A stretch of 64,000 bases of DNA from Drosophila persimilis (GCF_003286085.1 NW_020825323.1:358478-422477), one strand, 5' to 3'; positions 1-10,272 are shown, numbered from the stretch's first letter. Numbers and translations are program-made. The notes: generated by a model from the sequence alone, not told the origin.

Positions 1-804
1 TCCACCAAAGCAGTTCATCTCGAGCTCGTCAGTGATTTGACGACCCCCGCATTTATCGCCGCTTTCAAACGGTTTTGGTCTCGACGTGGCCCTATGTCCG
101 ACTTGTACTCGGACAATGGCACAATATTCCATAGAGCCAGAAAGGAACTAACGGAGATGCAACGGATAACTGTATCTCAAAGTCCAGACGAGGAAATTGC
201 TAATTTTCTGACGAGTCAGGACATCAACTGGCACTTCATTCCGCCGTTTACCCCGCATTTTGGAGGTCTTTGGGAAGCAGGCGTACGACCTATCAAGCTC
301 CACCTTCGCCGAGTAATTGGTAGCAGTGCGTTGACTTTCGAGGAATATTCAACAATTTTAACTCAGATTGAAGGGTTACTCAACTCTCGCCAACTGTGCG
401 CGCCCAGCGATCACAGCTTGGATCCCCTTACCCCCGCTCATTTTCTTACAGGTCAACCTCACATGTCGGTGCCGGAGCCGTCCTTGTTAGACGTCAACAT
501 TAACAGACTGCAGCGTTGGAGACAACTGCAAGCCAAGGTTCAAGGATTCTGGAAACGTTGGAATCTGGAATACCTTACTTCCTTGCAACCTCGCACGAAA
601 TGGCAGCAGGAGTCCAACGACATAACCGTGGACACTCTTGTGGTACTGAAGGAGCCAAATCAACCGCCTAGCAAGTGGCTGCTTGGGCGAATCACCGAAG
701 TTCATCCTGGCCAAGACGAGAGGGTTCGAGTGGTCACCGTCAAAACAGCCCGAGGAGTGTACAAGAGACCTATTACCAAACTTGCTGTGCTTCCCTTGTT
801 CTGA
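1..804 (+). pseudogene. BEL-A integrase, C-terminal part (unit 0, cut by window edge)
   Basis: Open frame from base 1 to a stop at 802-804, the 3' end of a BEL/Pao pol gene. It holds most of the integrase core: the strand after the first catalytic Asp (STKAVHLELVSDLTT), the second Asp in SDNGT, and the Glu in GGLWEAGV, followed by the family's C-terminal domain ending KLAVLPLF. The product would join retroelement cDNA to chromosomal DNA. It is nearly identical to 12221-13024, 17009-17812 and 35893-36696, with one visible change (RPIK instead of RSIK after the catalytic Glu). The upstream part of this copy lies outside the window. The PPT-like run CAGGGGGG and the LTR follow directly. Confidence 0.85.
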
Positions 805-827
805 ACAGTCATTCAGGGGGGTCGGTA

Positions 828-1343
828 TGTTGAGAAATGATCCTCGTAGTTTGTAATTCAATGTTCATGTATATTGCGATTGACCTATTTACACGCTCAT
901 GATTGTAGTACACCGCCTAAGTAACTATTTTTACGCGCATAGCTGTGTTGTTGTTTGCTCGTGTCCAGAACATAGCTGTAATGTTCTCACACGCATGGCC
1001 AGACCCGCAGCTGCACACGCACACAGCGATGCGTTCCGTTGTTTTGCATTGAGACCGTCGCGTCGAGTCGTATCGCGTGATCTTCCAATTCCCTTTTGCT
1101 CGACTTCTTTTCGCGGAGTTGAGTCAGTAGAAACTTCTAGACGAAGCCGCCCGCACGCTTACTTTGTACCGCAGTAGAAACTTCTAGACGAAGCCGCCCG
1201 CACGCATACTTTGTACCGCCACAGAATCGAACCCCCCGCTGTTCTTGTAATATAATTGTACTATAACCCCCAATATTAAATAATCAATAAAACTAAATAA
1301 GCTCAAGATATAAACGATTATACAGTCCACTAATTCATAACCA
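828..1343 (+). repeat. BEL-A 3' LTR (unit 0), 516 bp
   Basis: Begins TGTTGAG right after a purine-rich tract and ends CATAACCA, so it has the TG...CA ends of an LTR. The same 516 bp recur at 13048, 17836 and 36720, and near-identical 5' LTRs lie at 8291 and 26638. It carries AATAAA near 1285 and an internal 47-bp tandem duplication. The next bases (AATATATAAC) are shared only with the two other outer 3' LTRs, at 18352 and 37236, which shows that these are copies of the same insertion. Confidence 0.9.
1126..1219 (+). repeat. 47-bp tandem duplication inside the BEL-A LTR
   Basis: Two head-to-tail copies (1126-1172 and 1173-1219) starting AGTAGAAACTTCTAGACG and ending TTTGTACCGC, differing at one base (CTTACT versus CATACT). 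Present in all six BEL-A LTRs seen here, so it predates the array. It lies upstream of the AATAAA and may duplicate a promoter or enhancer segment; that role is inference. Confidence 0.85.
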
Positions 1344-1440
1344 AATATATAACAGCAAACGTAAATTAATTATAAGATAATACAAATTACGAAAATTAAA
1401 AAGAAATAACAAAAAAGATTAACATACATCATCCAATAAA

Positions 1441-3135
1441 TCATATGTAGATGAAATAAAAGTGGATTTGTGATTCTTTGACAGATTTCTTTGACCTGTT
1501 ATAAAAGGGTCTGATCTCAAAAGAATTAATCAAATCTGTATTTGTCAGTATACGAGAAATCTTCCAAGTGTGCTGCAAACGGCACTTTTTTATTTCTTTA
1601 TTGTTTGACTCTGCAGCTTCCTCTGAGAGCTCTCCAATCGAAACAAAAGCGTGCTCTATTACCTTGGGTCCATGAATTAAAATTTTATGCACTGTTGCTG
1701 GAAGATAGTACCATGGATACATTTAAATTAATTTATTAGCCGTATCTAGTGCGTATTTGTCGAATTTGTGTATATTAATTTTGTATCCTGATGCTAAGGC
1801 TTGCAATATCGTAGCGCATCGGGCAATCACTTATTCAACAATGCCTGTAATCTGAGATGCTAAGCATGGGTTACTGAAAAATGTCCTGGCAGTATTTCCA
1901 TCGTTGGAGTTTCCTCTGCCTCCATCCTTTGGCTTATCGACAAGTAACCCCATTTTCTCGCGAAACTCCGCTTGAATTTGATTTTTTCTCTTTAACACAA
2001 TAGACTTGAGTTCTACCGATCGTATTTGCCAAAGCTATACATCCAGTTTAAACAAAATGTGCAAGAAATATTCAAAGAACCGGATATATGAATGAAATGG
2101 TGATAACCCGATGTAATTTTGTATTGCAAATTTTATGCTCAGTTGTCTTTAAGTCAGCTATTTTCGCCTTGAAGTAGAGCTCTTCTTCGACGGAAAGTGC
2201 GGCGGTCTCCTTTTTAAATTGAAGTCTGAGTGGTCTGAGATATTGCAATCTGGTAGACGATGGCCTGGGATTTTTCCATATTATCTTAGAGTCGGCAACA
2301 AGCTGAAGTGGGACGTACCATGTGACAAATAAAGTTTTCTCATCATCAATACAATTGGGAAACTTTTTTTTATACTCGCTGTGACCAGTGCTGCCATCGA
2401 ATCCCCATTTTCCAATTAATGCTAAGGTTTTTTCTGTTTCATCCAAACGTTCTTCAATTAAAGTCTTTTGAAGCTCTAAAATACTTGAAGCCGTGTTATC
2501 TAAAAGACTTTGTAGTTCCACTTCTGCATATGTTTCGTCTAAAACAATATTATTTGGATATGTCAATGTTTTAAATTTAAGAATTTTTTCATAGCTTGGC
2601 AATAAGTTGTAGGAAACTTCTGAATTGATAAATGATCTAAAGACCAAGTATTAGTTTTTGGACAACCCAATGTCCACCAAAAGCGACGAGATTTTTTCAA
2701 CATTTATTTCAGTGGCATAAAGTTTTGACTGAGAATCGGATGAGCGCAAAACAGAAGCTGCAGACTCATCATGCTTTTGTAGCAGGTCTATTCGGCGACG
2801 TTTCGTCCTTTTTGAGGACGATTGGATCAATTTGTTGAGCACTACCAGTAGGCTTCAGGGCAATAAATTCTTTAGTTTTTAGCCATTCGGATTGGTATTG
2901 TACAACTGAACTTCTAATTCTTTTCCAGTAGGCAACAATCTTTTTGCAAATGTACTAAAAGCATTTCTTAAGGTCAATCGTATTGACTTCGTAGCCTTTG
3001 CTTATTATGTTAAGTTCAAGCAAATTATTTATGCCTTGCATTTTTTCGACATTCGTGCCCTTTTCTTTGCACCAAAGATCAAAGATGTGCATGCGTGAAA
3101 ACACACAGTTATGACAATCTCCTTTACAATGAATA
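1441..3135 (-). pseudogene. Transib-like (RAG1-related) DNA transposase relic, unit 0
   Basis: Read on the minus strand, broken frames from about 3135 to 1441 spell one protein in order. An N-terminal Cys-rich stretch (HCKGDCHNC) is followed by a basic segment (SKRTKRRRI near 2790), then KWGFDGSTGHSEY near 2390, then RPSST and PLRLQF. Next come GLSPFHSYIRFFEYF, NDGNTAR near 1890, and finally PWYYLPATVHKILIHG and LSEEAAESNNKE near 1620. FDG and LSEE..E..NK match the positions of the first catalytic Asp and the last catalytic Glu of the Transib/RAG1 DDE nuclease. Frameshifts (near 2100 and 2845) and a stop near 1723 make it non-functional. The segment that should hold the second Asp appears missing. 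No convincing terminal inverted repeats were found. Confidence 0.72.
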
Positions 3136-3520
3136 GTAAAATGTCAAAAGAAGACAAAATTATAAACAATAATATTTAAAAAGTTTAATATACAAACAGA
3201 ATTGACGAAAACGACAGCAACATCAAATAAACAAAAGAATAGCAGCTGATTGCGTTGCATGTTTGTTCTTGAAAAATAGTGAGGCCGCTTTAGTTTATTT
3301 AAGAATAATAATATTTCCTTAAAACATTGACAAATACAGTGATAACACTCACAATGGGGGCATCTGGGGGTAACATAACTAAAACTTTAAGTAAACATAA
3401 AATAAACGTTCACAAAATACACAAAAATAGTTAAGTTGTTTAAAAGAACACAAAAAAGATTTAATTAATTATATTAATGTTACAATAATAATTTCTTTAA
3501 CTACAAAATCCAGCAATTTG
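3136..3520. other. AT-rich non-coding spacer
   Basis: Strongly AT-rich stretch between the Transib N-terminus and the BEL-B gag frame. No convincing reading frame. It contains CACTCACAATGGGGG near 3348, which resembles a Transib end but points the wrong way for the minus-strand relic. Unit 1 (20144-20500) has the same sequence with a roughly 28-bp deletion near 20210. Confidence 0.5.
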
Positions 3521-3524
3521 CCCA

Positions 3525-5478
3525 ATGTTAATCACTTTGAATTGCGCTTTTGTTTTGACAAAAAGCCACAAAGAAGTTGAGACGATATGGTTACATGTTG
3601 TCAAAATATTTTATAATTTATTTTTGGCCTATGGGCGCAACGTCGCGAACGCAGCAATGCCGAGTGATGTAGATTTCTACAAGTACAAGGCCGAATGCAT
3701 CGCGCGCCAACTAAAGGCCATGGATCGCTTTCTCACCAAAGAAGAGCTTGCCGAGTTAGATGAGGCAGAACTTCAAGCTCGCTTAGAGCAAATCGATCGA
3801 ATTAATGCGGATTTCGATGCCGCTCAAACGAGCCTGGATCTCCTGCAGTTAGCCCATGATGCTCGACTGGACTTTTCGAATGTTTATGTGAAGGTTAGGT
3901 CCAGGCTGTCGCGGGAGTTGATGGCTGCTCGCACGGCTAATGTTGCCAATTCAACGGCTCGGCATACTCTCGAGGAGAATTCGTCGTTGTTCGCCTATAA
4001 TAGTATAGGCCGTTCTCGAATGCCCGAGTTGCAGCTTCCGCGATTCGGTGGGAACTACATGGATTGGCCAGAATTCCACTCGATGTTCTCGACAATGGTG
4101 CACAAAGACCATACCAATCATCGAAAAATTCCAATATCTTCGTGGATGTCTAGATGGTGCTGCGCTGGATACGATTTGTTCCTTGGAGTTTTCTGAGGAA
4201 AATTACGACAAGGGGTTGAATTTACTAATGTTGCGATTCGATAATAAACTGTTATTTTAAGGCACACGTTAAGGCTATTTTCGGACTGCAAGGGGTGAAG
4301 AAGGGCTCGGCTATCGGCTTGCGCGCGCTCAGTGACAAGATCAATGCGCACTTGCGTGCTCTTTAGACCTTGGCAACCCCGGAGGAGTTTTCGGATGGGT
4401 TACTGATCTACATCATAGGCACGAAATTGGACCACAAGACCAAGGAGAAATGGGAGGAGAACCAGCCGACCTCAAGATTGCCTCAGTGGTCAAACATGGC
4501 CTCATTTTTGGAAGCGAGATGTCGGATGCTGGAGAATTTGGGATCAGCCTTGGCAACAAGTCCTAGTCAACAGATGGGAGAAGACAAACCTGTCACCCTT
4601 TTCACCTCCATTAACGACGATCCTAACACCACATGTAACCATTGCAATTCCTCCAAGCATTACATATCTAGATGTCAGGCATTCCTGAATCTCTCTGCGT
4701 TTGAACGATACAAAGAAGAGCCGCTTGTGTTTGAACTGCCTCAACAAAGGCCATGAATTGCAGAGGCGCAGGTCAGGCAAAACATCACACGCTACCCCAC
4801 ATTCCATCGGGAACTGGTGCTTCATCTTCCTCTTCATCGGCCGAGGAATCGATCCAGCAAGAGGCCGCGACTGTGCTTCTAGCAAGCGGATGTTCTAGCC
4901 CTCCCCCCTCGATCCACAAATCTAAGCCTAGCCAGAACGTGTTGCTACCTACTGCCCTCGTCCATGTAACAGATCGTTATGGAGCACTTATCCCATGTCG
5001 TGCCATTTTGGATTCTGCATCACAGGCAAACTTTGTAACATCTAGACTTGCTAATCAGTTGCAGTTGGATCATCGCTCGTCTTATGTTAACATCTCCGGT
5101 ATCGGAGATTCCATTCTACCTTCGAGCAAGTCTATACATATAGTTGTACAATCCCAGGACGCAAGCTATCGAGCTTCCTTCGTTGCAATTGTCACCAACT
5201 CAATTACGGAAATGCAGCCTAACTTCGGCCTAGACGCAAAGAATTGGCCAATGCCGAATAATCTAAAACTAGCTGATCGTAATTTCTCCAAGCCCCAACG
5301 TATCGATCTGTTCATAGGTTCTGGTTTGTTCTTCGATTTAATGTGCGTCGGACAAATTCGACTATCAGAACAATTGCCAACATTGCAGGAGACAAAACTT
5401 GGTTGGATAGTGTCAGGAAGCATTGATAGCTCGGAGAATAAGCGTGCAGCTTTAGCCGCTTTTAAAAATTCCTCTTGA
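3525..5478 (+). pseudogene. BEL-B gag and protease relic, unit 0
   Basis: Decayed 5' coding half of a second BEL/Pao element. The likely gag start is the ATG at 3658 (MPSDVDFYKYK); codons from 3525 are probably read-through of leader. The DUF1759-type gag region is recognisable from RMPELQLPRFGGNY to LRGCLDGAAL, then continues across frameshifts near 4130 and 4255 to IGTKLDHKTKEKWEE near 4420. Two zinc knuckles follow (CNHCNSSKHYISRC near 4635, CLNCLNKGHE near 4730). The retropepsin-like DUF1758 region has an atypical active site, LDSAS (near 5010) instead of DSG or DTG. It ends with the family's LGWIVSGS motif and a stop. Expected roles are particle assembly (gag) and polyprotein cleavage, neither likely here. 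Confidence 0.8.
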
Positions 5479-5489
5479 ATCTCTATTGA

Positions 5490-5678
5490 CGATTTTCGAC
5501 CTTCGAACAGCAATGCAGGAAGCAGCTGCTCGAGTGCCAGGTGCAAGTGGAAAAACTGCGATCGGAGAATCAGGAACTGCAGCGCGAACTTTTCGATATA
5601 TTAAAAACCTACATATCCACGCTACATGAAATTCAACTTTCAACAATTTCTACATTGCCAAATTTTCTGCCATTCTAG
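5490..5678 (+). other. Coiled-coil-like open segment in place of pol
   Basis: A 62-codon open stretch whose first part is rich in Glu, Gln and Leu (QLLECQVQVEKLRSEN), with heptad-like Leu spacing typical of a coiled coil. It sits where BEL-B should carry RNase H and RT and does not resemble either. It may be element sequence from elsewhere or captured sequence; I do not recognise its source. An identical copy lies near 22469 in unit 1. Confidence 0.4.
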
Positions 5679-5876
5679 GCAATTCCCGATGATCAAGATG
5701 TAATCACGACAAGGCGCCTTCGTAAAGAAGCGCCGATTGCTGCATTCGACGATCATCCCAGCGTAGCCGCCAGCTGCGCCCAAGCAAGCATCTTCAAGAG
5801 GGCCGTTGGAAAAATAGCGGTTCTGCCCCTTCAGAATGGATCTGTTGAAAGCCTTTGCCTTCTAACGGGGGGTGAA
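5679..5876 (+). pseudogene. BEL-B integrase C-terminal tail
   Basis: The frame reads AIPDDQDVITTRRLRKEAP and then FKRAVGKIAVLPLQNG. The second part matches the last residues of BEL integrases (compare KRPITKLAVLPL of BEL-A). The tract AACGGGGGGTGAA before the LTR is the polypurine tract. Since RT, RNase H and the integrase core are absent, BEL-B suffered a pol deletion of several kilobases. Confidence 0.6.
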
Positions 5877-6244
5877 TGTTCGGAGCAGAACTCAGCCGAT
5901 TAGCTGCTTGCCAAATAGCACCTAATTCTTGGCCCTCAGCCGCTTATTTTGTTTGTTACTTATGTCTATGTCACTCAGTTGTTTGTTAAAGCTTTGCGCT
6001 TGCTTGCCCTGCTAAACGCTCTCTGCAAGCTCGCTCTTCGCTATCTCCGCTTTGAGTCTACCGACGTCTGACGAGCGAAGCTCCGCTTAGCGATCGCAGC
6101 GGCAATATAAAGGGCAGGCAAGCCACACTTGCAATTTGGATGTCACGCATTAAAGAACATATCGTAATTTTATTTCTGCGCCGAGTTTTATTTAATTCGA
6201 AATAATTAGTCGGCCGATTGGGGATAAAAAACATTATCTCCACA
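5877..6244 (+). repeat. BEL-B 3' LTR, unit 0
   Basis: Begins TGTTCGGAGCAG after a G-rich tract and ends TATCTCCACA. It matches 22856-23223 nearly perfectly, and 7377-7723 and 25717-26063 less closely. It is followed by GTGTG (6245-6249), the same five bases that precede the 5' LTR at 7372-7376. That marks these LTR types as the two ends of one insertion with a 5-bp target duplication, the BEL/Pao norm. Confidence 0.85.
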
Positions 6245-6836
6245 GTGTGTAAGGATTAGGAATTTAATAAGAGGAAGATTAGTGGTGGATATAATATGGT
6301 AGAGGGAATTATAATCCGAGCATAAGACCCTAAACGGTTCATGCAAGGAATAATTCGATCTACAAAGTGGAAGGAACAACGGTATCAAATTTCTAGTCAG
6401 TCTCATAGAAATCGTGAAGTTAATGCGGCTCAACAGATCAGGGCAGTCTATGTCACCCCTGATCAAGTTGTGCATTAATATCGCACCAAGCATTTTTCTA
6501 CGGTTAACTAAGGATGGGAGGTTTACTAATAGCAGTCTACTAGAGTAAGATGGGAGTCTCACACCCGCATCCCAGTTAAGGCCCCGCTGAGCAAAGAGTA
6601 AAAAGTTTTTCTGTACTGATTCTATACGGTCCTATACGGTGTACTTTGTACTGAGGGCACCGTATTCTAAGATCGGACGAACAAGCGAGGTATAGAGAGT
6701 CTTTGTTATATAGGGATCGTCAAATTCCTTTGACCACCTCTTTATAAACCCAAGCACGCCCATGGCCTTATTTACCATGGTGGAAATGTGTTCAGGAAAC
6801 TTTAACTTGGGGTCTAACATACCACCAGGGTAGTTC
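6245..6836 (-). pseudogene. CR1-type reverse transcriptase, C-terminal relic
   Basis: Minus-strand frames read LDPKLKFPEHISTMVNKAMG, then KRWSKEFDDPYI and LVRPILEYG (6820-6632). After a break they continue NLPSLVNRRKMLGAILMHNL, LPLCRSNYSLHEPFRVLC (6562-6300). This is the thumb and tail of a CR1-clade RT, the same arrangement as the copy at 54799-55479. It is 5'-truncated and frameshifted. BEL-B inserted into its 3' untranslated side. Confidence 0.75.
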
Positions 6837-7336
6837 TCTCAAGAGAATCATCAAATAGCATATAGGGAGCCAACAAGGGCTAAGCTAAGTTTGAATCAAT
6901 TTAGAACATGATATATATATCAGGAAAAAGGTATATGGAAAGAACGACTTTTGACCAATTGACCTTATAGTAGCTATATGATATGGCTATTTCGTCGGCC
7001 GATTCCGACTGCTTTCATATTTCAAAAAGTTGCTATTTATATTTCTGGCCCAACAATGAAAAAACAAACTTTGCTTACTGAATAGTATTTATGAAGACGA
7101 ATACTTTGGAACTCAGAAGGAAGTATCTCTGAAAGGCTCAAATTCGTATATCTACGCTTCGTTACATTAGTCAGACTGCATCTTGCAAGAGGCGATGCAA
7201 TTACTGCACCGTCAAGTGGCCCGTATGAAACCACCAGAAGGCTGTTACGCGAGCATGCAAGAAAGATAGCTGTTAGACTAATATTCGAGAAAAATTAGCA
7301 CTAAACTTACTAAGAGAATTAGGCATGCATTCAAAA
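6837..7336. repeat. Possible DINE/INE-1-like Helitron fragment and unassigned sequence
   Basis: Contains a stretch near 6945-7010 (GACTTTTGACCAATTGACCT, TAGTAGCTATATGATATGGC, CGTCGGCCGATTCCGACT) that resembles the repeated core of Drosophila DINE-1-type elements. No coding potential was recognised in the rest. It ends at CAAAAT, where unit 0 joins the BEL-B 5' flank directly. Confidence 0.45.
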
Positions 7337-7376
7337 TACAAATACCACTACAATTACTAATTACTAGAAAGGTGTG

Positions 7377-7723
7377 TGTTTGGAGCAGAACCCAGTCGAT
7401 TAGCTGCGTGCCAAATAGCACCTAATTCGTGGCCCTCAGCCGCCTATTTTGTTTGTCATTTATGTCGATGTCACTCGAATTTTGTAACAGCTTTGCGCTT
7501 GCTTGCACTGCTAAGCGCTCTCTGCCAGCTCGCTCTTTGCTATCTCCGCTTTGCGTCTTCCTACCGACGTCTGCCGAGTGAAGCTGCGCTTAGCGATCGC
7601 AGCGGCAATGTAAAGGGCAGGCAAGCCATTAAAGTACATATCGTAATTTTATTTCTGCGCCGAGTTTTATTTAATTCGAAATAATTAGTCGGCCGATTGG
7701 GGATAAAAAACATTATCTCCACA
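7377..7723 (+). repeat. BEL-B 5' LTR, unit 1
   Basis: Begins TGTTTGGAGCAG and ends TATCTCCACA, preceded by the target duplication GTGTG (7372-7376). It differs from the 3' LTR of the same insertion (22856-23223) by several substitutions and small gaps, including loss of about 20 bp near CAATTTGGATGTCACGC. This suggests BEL-B is the oldest LTR element of the block. Confidence 0.85.
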
Positions 7724-7730
7724 TAAAATT

Positions 7731-7748
7731 TGGTGACCCCGACGTGAT
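7731..7748 (+). promoter_or_regulatory. BEL-B primer binding site, tRNA-Trp type
   Basis: TGGTGACCCCGACGTGAT, seven bases after the LTR end, is complementary to the 3' end of eukaryotic tRNA-Trp (ATCACGTCGGGGTCACCA). It would prime minus-strand cDNA synthesis. The same site lies at 26071-26088 in unit 2. Confidence 0.8.
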
Positions 7749-8290
7749 GCAGTTGAGTTGCAGTGTCAATTAATAATCGTTCGCGATCGACATTCGTTAG
7801 CCTTAGCAAATTTTCGGCGTTTAAGCACAATTCAGTGCTAAAACATACTTACATACATGCATTGCTAGCTATTAATTTCTCTGTCGCGACTATTCGGTCA
7901 GTGCAGTGCAGTAGGCAGTGCAGTAAACTTACTAATACACACAAGCGGAAAACAAAGCGGAGTCGGACAGCTCGCACAACTAAACGCATCAGCTATAATA
8001 CCTTTGCTCTTCCCGCGGTTATACTCATACAGGGTGCTTTTTTCGGTCGTCCTGAGTGACTATTTTAAAACCTCAACATCTGAGCAGCATCTGAGCCTAC
8101 CAATGCACAGTGATTGCGCTTATATGGGGCTGGTGGCCAAAAATACTTCCCGTAAAGATAGAGCGCTGAGACTTTTTTCTGGGTATTAGAGATGAATTTA
8201 CATACAGTTAATATTTGTGAAAGAGAAACTTCTCTACCCCCTCCGCTCCCGCCATAAATCATTTAAAAAAAATTCGTTTTTCAATCATAT
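7749..8290 (+). other. BEL-B 5' untranslated leader, interrupted by BEL-A
   Basis: Non-coding sequence between the BEL-B primer site and the BEL-A insertion point. It includes short direct repeats (CAGTGCAGTGCAGTAGGCAG near 7897) and an ATG-rich segment without a long frame. It ends TTCAATCATAT against the BEL-A LTR, whose far side begins AATAT. CATAT/AATAT would be an imperfect 5-bp target duplication. Confidence 0.5.
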
Positions 8291-8776
8291 TGTTGAGAAA
8301 TGAGCCTGGTAGTTTGTAATTCAATGTTCATGTATATTGCGATTGACCTATTTACACGCTCATGATTGTAGTACACCGCCTAAGTAACTATTTTTACGCG
8401 CATAGCTGTGTTGTTGTTTGCTCGTGTCCAGAACATAGCTGTAATGTTCTCACACGCATGGCCAGACCCGCAGCTGCACACGCACACAGCGATGCGTTCC
8501 GTTGTTTTGCATTGAGACCGTCGCGTCGAGTCGTATCGCGTGATCTTCCAATTCCCTTTTGCTCGACTTCTTTTCGCGGAGTTGAGTCAGTAGAAACTTC
8601 TAGACGAAGCCGCCCGCACGCTTACTTTGTACCGCAATAGAAACTTCTAGACGAAGCCGCCCGCACGCATACTTTGTACCGCCGCAGAATCGGCGGCGAC
8701 CCCCAATATTAAATAATCAATAAAACTAAATAAGCTCAAGATATAAACGATTATACAGTCCACTAATTCATAACCA
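8291..8776 (+). repeat. BEL-A 5' LTR, unit 1 (486 bp, internally deleted)
   Basis: Starts TGTTGAGAAATGAGCC, the 5' type also seen at 26638; all 3' LTRs read ATGATCC here. About 30 bp near 8690 are missing relative to the other LTRs and replaced by a GGCGGCG-like join. It ends CATAACCA. Confidence 0.88.
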
Positions 8777-8786
8777 TAGCAAATTT

Positions 8787-8806
8787 TGGTCCTTCGAGCC
8801 GGATTC
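8787..8806 (+). promoter_or_regulatory. BEL-A primer binding site, tRNA-Tyr type
   Basis: TGGTCCTTCGAGCCGGATTC lies ten bases after the LTR and is the exact complement of the usual tRNA-Tyr 3' end (GAATCCGGCTCGAAGGACCA). Copies lie at 13574-13593 and near 27161. The site is intact, so the RNA could still be primed if an RT were supplied by another element. Confidence 0.82.
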
Positions 8807-8862
8807 CCGCGTTTGAGTTTATTTATATACATATTGAGTGATACCGTTAACCGCTGTTTGCC

Positions 8863-10272
8863 ATGAAGGCACTAGTGTATCGTCTAATTCAGCAACGTGG
8901 TGCCTGCAAATCCCAATTAACTCGCGTGGCTGCGGAGGCTCAAGAGTTTGTACAGTCATGTACTTCTGTGCAAACATTAGAGCACAAGTTGGACCGACTT
9001 GTTGCAACTTTCAACCGCTTTATGGAGCTGTCTGAAGAGCTGGTCCAATATAATGAGGAAGATGAATACGTGGATCCGGAGTTGGACATTCCCGAATATG
9101 AGAAAAGGTTCTTTAGTGCGCATAGTATTTTCACTGAAGCCATACGTGACCGGAGCAGTCACGATAATGAGCACGACAACTCAAATCTACTGCTATCGAA
9201 CACTGTGGAACGCTTGTTTGAGGGACAAACTCAACTTCTGCAGAGGATTCGGGACTCATCGGGAACCACAGAGCTGCAGTTCGAGAAAATACGCATTCCG
9301 ACGCTTTCGGGCAGATACGAGGATTGGTGTCAGTTTAGTGACTTGTTCTTAGGCTCAGTCGAGAAGAAGAGTAGTCTGTCCAAGTGCCAAAAGTTTCATT
9401 ATTTGAAATCCTATCTGGATGGTGAAGCGTTGTCCCTGATAAAGCATATTCCCGTATCGGATGCCAATTACCAGGACGCATGGGAGAGGCTCGAAAATCG
9501 CTATAACAAGAAGTCACTGATTGCTCGTTCCTTCATTCAAAACTTTCTTTCGTTGCCAACCGCAAGGGGTTCAAACATCGCCGAATTGCGTAAAATAGTC
9601 GACACCGCCGACGAAAGTATACGTGGTCTACATGCGCTGAGCTGCGACAGCCGCGATGTGTGGCTGATCTATATCTTGCTCTCAAAGCTAGGCCCGGAAT
9701 GCAAGGAAGCTTGGGCCACCTCCAGTGAATCGTGCAAGGAAAATGTGACCATAAATGACCTGTTCGGCTTTGTCTTCGCCCGTTGCGATGCACTTGAGTC
9801 TTGTCAAGATCCAACGCTAATCCAGGATACACACACGGTGCTGAATAAACGTCATGCAATTTCTCATCATGTTGACGTGCCAAATACGTCTGCTCGTGAT
9901 TGTGTATATTGTCACGAGCAACACAGTCTTTATGCGTGCACTAAATTCAAGGCTCTGGATGTTGTGGACCGCCGCAAGTTCGCAAGGGATGGTAATTTGT
10001 GCTTCAATTGTCTAAGCCGATCTCATCAAGTCAAGGAGTGTAATTCCACAAACACGTGCCGTCTGTGTAAGCTGAGGCACCACACTCTTGTTCATCCAGA
10101 GGACATACGCTCTGTCACGGCTTCCGCTGATGTCAATACATCCGCTGACTCACCCGTCCGCTCGTCCAGTTTCCCTGCTGATGCTGATCCTGCCGTGGTC
10201 AGCCATCATACATTGGAGAGGAAATTCGTGGCCAAGAGTCAGGCCATATGCCAACGATTTTGGCCACTATAG
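8863..10272 (+). CDS. BEL-A gag, copy 1 (intact 469-codon frame)
   Basis: BEL/Pao gag starting at the ATG in GCCATGAAG (MKALVYRLIQQ). Residues about 145-310 form the DUF1759 gag region, from IPTLSGRYEDWCQF through YLKSYLDGEALSLIKHI to VWLIYILLSKLGPE. Three Cys-His elements follow near 345-415: CVYCHEQHSLYAC, CFNCLSRSHQVKEC and CRLCKLRHHTLVH. The protein would package element RNA into cytoplasmic particles. The frame ends shortly before the protease, which continues in another frame; BEL families usually encode gag and pol in one frame, so a frame break shared by all copies is likely. This is the best-preserved gag of the array. Confidence 0.85.
   Translation: MKALVYRLIQQRGACKSQLTRVAAEAQEFVQSCTSVQTLEHKLDRLVATFNRFMELSEELVQYNEEDEYVDPELDIPEYEKRFFSAHSIFTEAIRDRSSHDNEHDNSNLLLSNTVERLFEGQTQLLQRIRDSSGTTELQFEKIRIPTLSGRYEDWCQFSDLFLGSVEKKSSLSKCQKFHYLKSYLDGEALSLIKHIPVSDANYQDAWERLENRYNKKSLIARSFIQNFLSLPTARGSNIAELRKIVDTADESIRGLHALSCDSRDVWLIYILLSKLGPECKEAWATSSESCKENVTINDLFGFVFARCDALESCQDPTLIQDTHTVLNKRHAISHHVDVPNTSARDCVYCHEQHSLYACTKFKALDVVDRRKFARDGNLCFNCLSRSHQVKECNSTNTCRLCKLRHHTLVHPEDIRSVTASADVNTSADSPVRSSSFPADADPAVVSHHTLERKFVAKSQAICQRFWPL

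Noticed and set aside
487-861. 124-codon minus-strand frame opposite the BEL-A integrase end (repeated at 12707, 17495 and 36379).
   Set aside because: A shadow of the integrase coding strand, with no family resemblance.
899-1177. A 92-codon open frame repeated in every BEL-A LTR (also at 8362, 13119, 17907, 26709 and 36791).
   Set aside because: It lies entirely inside the LTR, crosses the 47-bp tandem repeat and resembles no protein. Its conservation comes from the recent duplication of the LTRs.
3340-3360. CACAATG-type motif with a possible 23-base spacer, considered as a Transib/RSS-like terminus.
   Set aside because: It points away from the minus-strand transposase relic, and the matching opposite end was not found. 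CACAGTG near 8110 was also considered and dropped because the spacing and surrounding bases do not match.
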